Shown here in pieces: positions 60,757 through 64,000 of a DNA stretch of 64,000 bases (positions within the stretch are counted from its first letter, which is position 1; each line of letters begins with the position of its first letter). Location of the stretch: contig JAANXD010000075.1 in the NCBI GenBank assembly GCA_018263435.1, positions 1-64,000 of the forward strand, in the 5' to 3' direction. Under the pieces are notes generated by a model. That model was not told the origin of the DNA and ran no database searches. It was given only the letters and a program-made list of their open reading frames with translations. The translations under genes were made by a program, and so were the position numbers. This stretch comes from Candidatus Scalindua arabica (lineage in GTDB: Bacteria; Planctomycetota; Brocadiia; Brocadiales; Scalinduaceae).

Positions 60757-60950
60757 AAAAAAATAAATTTCCTAAAGGGTGGGATGAAAAAAGAGTGCAA
60801 AAGGTGTTAGCTCATTATGAATTACAGTCTGAAGAAGAAGCTGTCGCAGAGGACGAAGCAGCTTATGAAGATAAAAAACAGACTTTCATAGAAATTCCGA
60901 ATGAGCTTTTGCCTGAGATAAGGGAGTTAATTGCTCATCGCCATCATTAA
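60753..60950 (+). CDS. Putative antitoxin partner
   Basis: 65 residues: a basic start (KKNKFPKGWDEKRVQKVLAHYE), acidic middle (EEEAVAEDEAAYEDKKQT) and short end. Small acidic proteins coupled to BrnT/DUF4258 toxins by overlap are common antitoxins. Its TAA (60948-60950) overlaps the convergent cobA-hemD stop by four bases. Confidence 0.6.
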   Translation: MKKNKFPKGWDEKRVQKVLAHYELQSEEEAVAEDEAAYEDKKQTFIEIPNELLPEIRELIAHRHH

Positions 60951-62461
60951 CTCATTCCTTCTACTATTGCCTTTACCAGTCCTGGAATTGTATATTCATC
61001 GGCCTTTATAGAGACTTTAATATCCATCCCTTCTGCAGTTTCAGTTGTTATTGGCCCTATACTTGCAAACTGGACGTTCTCTTTAAAAGCGGTTAAGTTG
61101 TCTTCTCCAACGATCTTCGCAAAATTCCTCACAGTTGAAGAACTTGTGAAGGTCACAATGTCAATTGTTCCATCCTTTAGTTTATCAAGAACGGTATCGT
61201 CTCCGTTAGTTGCAGCAACTGTTTTATAGGCGACTATATCTGCAATATCTGCACCCATCTTCTGTAGTTCTTCGGGGAGGTAGCTTCGTGCGATGTCAGC
61301 TCGCGGCATCAGGATTCGCTTCCCTTTAAGGTCTTCGATTTCCTTAAGTGTCTCAACCACACTTTCAGCAACATATTTTGGCGGCTGGCAGTCTACTTTA
61401 ATGTGAAATCCCTTTATCCTCTCTGTTGTTGCAGGGCCTATGGAACATATCTTTACTCCTTTAAGATCTCTGACATCTCTGCCAAGTTCAGATAATCTGT
61501 GAAAGAAACAGTCGACACCATTCACACTGGTGAAGATAATCCAGTCAGTGGACTCTAGCTTCCTTATTTCGTTGTCCAGTGGGGTGAAATCATCAGGGCT
61601 GGTTATGCTTATGGTTGGGAATTCCAGGACGTTTGCGCCGAGATCGGTTAGTTGTTCTGAAAACTCACTTGCCTGGTCTCTGGAGCGGGTGACCACTACG
61701 GTTTTGCCGAAAAGAGGTCTTGATTCAAACCAGTTAAGATGTTCTCTGAGGTTTACGACCTCTCCTACGATGGTGATGGCAGGAGGCTTTATCTCTTTTG
61801 CCTGTTCTACTATATTTGCAAGTGTGCCCGTTACAGTCTTTTGCTCAGTAGTGGTTCCCCATCTGATTACAGCAACAGGTGTATCTTCAGAACGGCCGTA
61901 TTTGATAAGATTGTCAACTATATTTGGAAGATTTTTAATTCCCATATAGAATGTCAATGTACCTAAGCCGGTACTCAGCTTTTCCCAGTCAATATCGCTT
62001 TGGTCTTTTGTTGGATCCTCATGTCCGGTGATAAGCCCGAAAGTAGATGTACAGGTACGATGTGTTACAGGTATGCCGGCATAATTAGGCGTAGCAATAG
62101 CTGCCGTTATACCGGGGACTACTTCAAAGGGTATATTGTTTTCTTTTAATACGAGTGCCTCTTCTCCTCCTCTGCCAAAGACGTATGGATCTCCGCCTTT
62201 CAGCCTGGTTACAATCTTGTTTTCCATAGCCTTGTCTACTAGCAGTTGATTAATGTCTTCCTGTTCCATTGTATGCTGATTCCCTTTTTTCCCGACATAT
62301 ATTATTTCCGCATCGTCTCTGGCATTTTTTAACAGAGAATAATTAACAAGGTAGTCGTAGACGATGACATTGGCTTTTTTTATACACTCAAGCCCTTTTA
62401 CTGTAATTAAACCCGGGTCACCGGGGCCTGATCCTACAAGGTAAACGATTTTATTTTTCAT
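60947..62461 (-). CDS. cobA: Fused uroporphyrinogen-III C-methyltransferase / uroporphyrinogen-III synthase
   Basis: 504 residues. Residues 1-245 are CobA/SUMT: VYLVGSGPGDPGLITVKGLE, YDYLVNYSLL, VTRLKGGDPYVFGRGGEE, VPGITAAIATPNYAGIPVTHR and STFGLITGHEDP. Residues 250-504 are HemD: VVVTRSRDQASEFSEQL, IFTSVNGVDCFFHRL and VTFTSSSTVRNF. The fusion makes uroporphyrinogen III and methylates it to precorrin-2, giving siroheme, heme d1 or cobalamin. Such a fusion is common in clostridia and some planctomycetes. Confidence 0.94.
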   Translation of the reverse strand: MKNKIVYLVGSGPGDPGLITVKGLECIKKANVIVYDYLVNYSLLKNARDDAEIIYVGKKGNQHTMEQEDINQLLVDKAMENKIVTRLKGGDPYVFGRGGEEALVLKENNIPFEVVPGITAAIATPNYAGIPVTHRTCTSTFGLITGHEDPTKDQSDIDWEKLSTGLGTLTFYMGIKNLPNIVDNLIKYGRSEDTPVAVIRWGTTTEQKTVTGTLANIVEQAKEIKPPAITIVGEVVNLREHLNWFESRPLFGKTVVVTRSRDQASEFSEQLTDLGANVLEFPTISITSPDDFTPLDNEIRKLESTDWIIFTSVNGVDCFFHRLSELGRDVRDLKGVKICSIGPATTERIKGFHIKVDCQPPKYVAESVVETLKEIEDLKGKRILMPRADIARSYLPEELQKMGADIADIVAYKTVAATNGDDTVLDKLKDGTIDIVTFTSSSTVRNFAKIVGEDNLTAFKENVQFASIGPITTETAEGMDIKVSIKADEYTIPGLVKAIVEGMS

Positions 62462-62488
62462 TGTTCTCTGCCATTTCTTTGTTTCAGG

Positions 62489-64000
62489 TTATAGTTTATT
62501 CTTTATTCTTTGCATTGCTTCATTTACATATTCTCTCACTTCGTTGTTTCTCTGCAGACTTTTATTCAATGGCTTAATGTCGGTAAGGATTTTGTTTTTA
62601 ATATCTTCCTTATGTGCCATCATGACAAGAATCTTGGTAATATCTCTTTGCAGTCCACTGTCGATTAGGTATGCTAATCTGTCCTTTGAAACCTTTATCC
62701 GCTCGCTAATCTTTTTGTCATCTTTTTCAGATGTCCATCTTTGTGTCGCAGTTAGCATATCGTAATATGTGTCAAAAAATAATTCGTTCAAATCACTATC
62801 TGAGACAACAAACCGATCTTTTGAAATTCTCAACTGATTGTTGGTTTCTATGTCTTTATTTCCAAATGCCCATTTAGGTTCTGTGAACTGCATCTCTCTT
62901 TTTGCTAATTCGACAAGAAGGTTTTCCAAAGTACTATGTGTGACTGCAAACCGGTCTTTTGAAACTTTCAGTCTATTATTAATCATTCTCTCCTCTTTTG
63001 CAAATGCCCATTTAAGCACTGAGTATTGCATCTCTCTTTTGTTAAAAACGATAAGCAGTTTGTCCAAAATAGTCAGCTGATGATTTAATATTGATATCTT
63101 ATCGTAAATAACTTCATCACTTTCGTCCTGTTCTGTAAGTGCACGTTCAAGTGCAGAGACTGCCTTGTCTCCTCCAATCCTGCCCATGGCCCAGACAGCC
63201 GCCATTCTTACTTCAAAGTCTTCGTCTATAAGTGCCCAAGAAAGAGGTACAACTCCTTTCTTGCTCCCAATCCATCCTAATACTATTGCCAATCTTCTGC
63301 GCTCATTTCTCCATGCACCCCTGAGCGTTGTAAGCAGGTGTGGGGTTACAGGATCTCCTATTCCTACGAAGGCCCAGATGGCCCTTTTTCCCCCTGCTTT
63401 ACCCAGCGATGAAACAAGAGCCCTTAATCCTTCATCTCCCATTCTTGCTAATGCCCAGGCTGCTCTATCGCGTGCCCATGAAGCTTCGTATCCTCCACCA
63501 GAATTTAAGATAGACTTAAGTTTCGTTATGGCCCTTTTATCTTCTGTTCCTGCAAGGGCAGCCGCACAAGCTCCTTTGACCATCCAGTTACCATCGTCAA
63601 GCGCTTGTATAAGGGTATAGATAGAATCTGTACTTGCTATATTACCAATCGCCCTTGCTGCATCATACCTGACTAAAGAAGTGTTTTCTCTGCTGACTAA
63701 AGAAGGCTTTTCTCTGTTCAGCAGTATTTCATGTAAGGCGGGAAGCGCCTGCTTGTCTCCAATCATTTTAAGTGCCTGTATAATTTCCCTCTTCAGGTCT
63801 GAATCTGCCGTTTCTAAAAGTTTTATTAGTGGCTCTACTGCACTTTTACTCTTGATAAGACCCAATGCCCACACGATATTCTGTTGGACCAGCTTGGCAG
63901 GGAGCAGGTTTCCCTTTTCTTTTCTGTCATTTTTTCCAAAGGAAAAAAGACTTTTAATTTTAGGAAAGGATCGTTTAAGATGTTTTTTGTAAGTTAAAAG
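62489..64000 (-). CDS. HEAT-repeat protein, 5' end outside the window
   Basis: The frame is open from the right edge (64000) to the stop at 62489; GTG at 63874 is only an internal codon, and upstream residues (LLTYKKHLKRSFPKIKS, then LLPAKLVQQNIVWALGLI) continue without a stop. HEAT/PBS-lyase-type repeats (for example MWALGLIKSKSAVEPLIKLL; ARAIGNIASTDSIYTLIQAL; RDRAAWALARMGDEGLRAL) fill the first ~250 residues, then a helical region with two related blocks (VSKDRFAVTHSTLENLL; ISKDRFVVSDSDLNELF). Such proteins are scaffolds for protein-protein contact. Gene cut by the window. Confidence 0.85.
   Translation of the reverse strand, partial: LLTYKKHLKRSFPKIKSLFSFGKNDRKEKGNLLPAKLVQQNIVWALGLIKSKSAVEPLIKLLETADSDLKREIIQALKMIGDKQALPALHEILLNREKPSLVSRENTSLVRYDAARAIGNIASTDSIYTLIQALDDGNWMVKGACAAALAGTEDKRAITKLKSILNSGGGYEASWARDRAAWALARMGDEGLRALVSSLGKAGGKRAIWAFVGIGDPVTPHLLTTLRGAWRNERRRLAIVLGWIGSKKGVVPLSWALIDEDFEVRMAAVWAMGRIGGDKAVSALERALTEQDESDEVIYDKISILNHQLTILDKLLIVFNKREMQYSVLKWAFAKEERMINNRLKVSKDRFAVTHSTLENLLVELAKREMQFTEPKWAFGNKDIETNNQLRISKDRFVVSDSDLNELFFDTYYDMLTATQRWTSEKDDKKISERIKVSKDRLAYLIDSGLQRDITKILVMMAHKEDIKNKILTDIKPLNKSLQRNNEVREYVNEAMQRIKNKL

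Overview
The window reads as a chromosomal piece of an AT-rich Gram-negative bacterium. The best guess is a planctomycete of the anammox order Brocadiales (Candidatus Scalindua/Brocadia type). That is an inference from gene content: LL-diaminopimelate aminotransferase, pyruvoyl-dependent arginine decarboxylase, a metallophosphoesterase-type tetraheme c-type cytochrome beside a DUF1573 protein, a GH57/DUF3536 glucan enzyme and many lipoprotein and membrane orphans. No anammox marker (hzs, hdh, hao) lies in the window, so the assignment stays provisional.

Layout. 0.2-5.4 kb: a hydroxyacid dehydrogenase, a broken IS630 transposase, then a leftward run of redox/sulfur genes (two small orphans, thioredoxin, CcdA/DsbD-like membrane protein, a 39-residue desulforedoxin-like protein and a cysteine desulfurase homologue that lacks the PLP lysine). 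5.5-15 kb: an accessory zone of toxin-antitoxin (TA) modules, gene fragments, stop-interrupted genes and direct repeats copied from the ends of neighbouring genes (tRNA-fMet 3' end, MFS gene 5' end, trpS 3' end), interspersed with argS and an MFS transporter. 15-18.5 kb: trpS, dapL, aroF. 18.6-23 kb: beta-propeller proteins (one intact, one decayed), DUF1573 and the metallophosphoesterase-cytochrome. 23-37 kb: a glycogen cluster (glgA, glgP, malQ, GH57, glgB leftward; galT, histidine kinase, response regulator, glgC rightward), probably a self-contained module for storing and mobilising glucan. 37-48 kb: DUF2088, DUF502, an IspH-UbiA fusion, nitroreductase, DUF362-ferredoxin, nested IS remnants, a SpoIIAA/STAS-like protein and a chemoreceptor. 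48-54 kb: trmB, folD (frameshifted as sequenced), hisF, thiG, thiS and a fused NfnB-NfnA-type flavoprotein. 54-64 kb: [4Fe-4S] uracil-DNA glycosylase, an mnmE-like GTPase with a lost C-terminus, VapBC, argJ with pyruvoyl arginine decarboxylase, a thiamine-binding MTH1187 protein, tRNA-Leu(GAG), a BrnT-like TA pair, cobA-hemD and a HEAT-repeat protein that runs off the right edge.

Most striking. (i) Three TA loci each sit beside or between direct repeats derived from the end of the adjacent housekeeping gene; in one case the copied 5' end of an MFS gene supplies the start codon and first ~21 codons of a trypsin-like protease. (ii) A NifS/IscS homologue keeps its catalytic Cys but has Thr at the PLP-lysine position. 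(iii) IspH is fused to a UbiA-type prenyltransferase. (iv) mnmE ends inside a palindromic repeat that supplies its stop codon, so the family's C-terminal CIGK box is missing.
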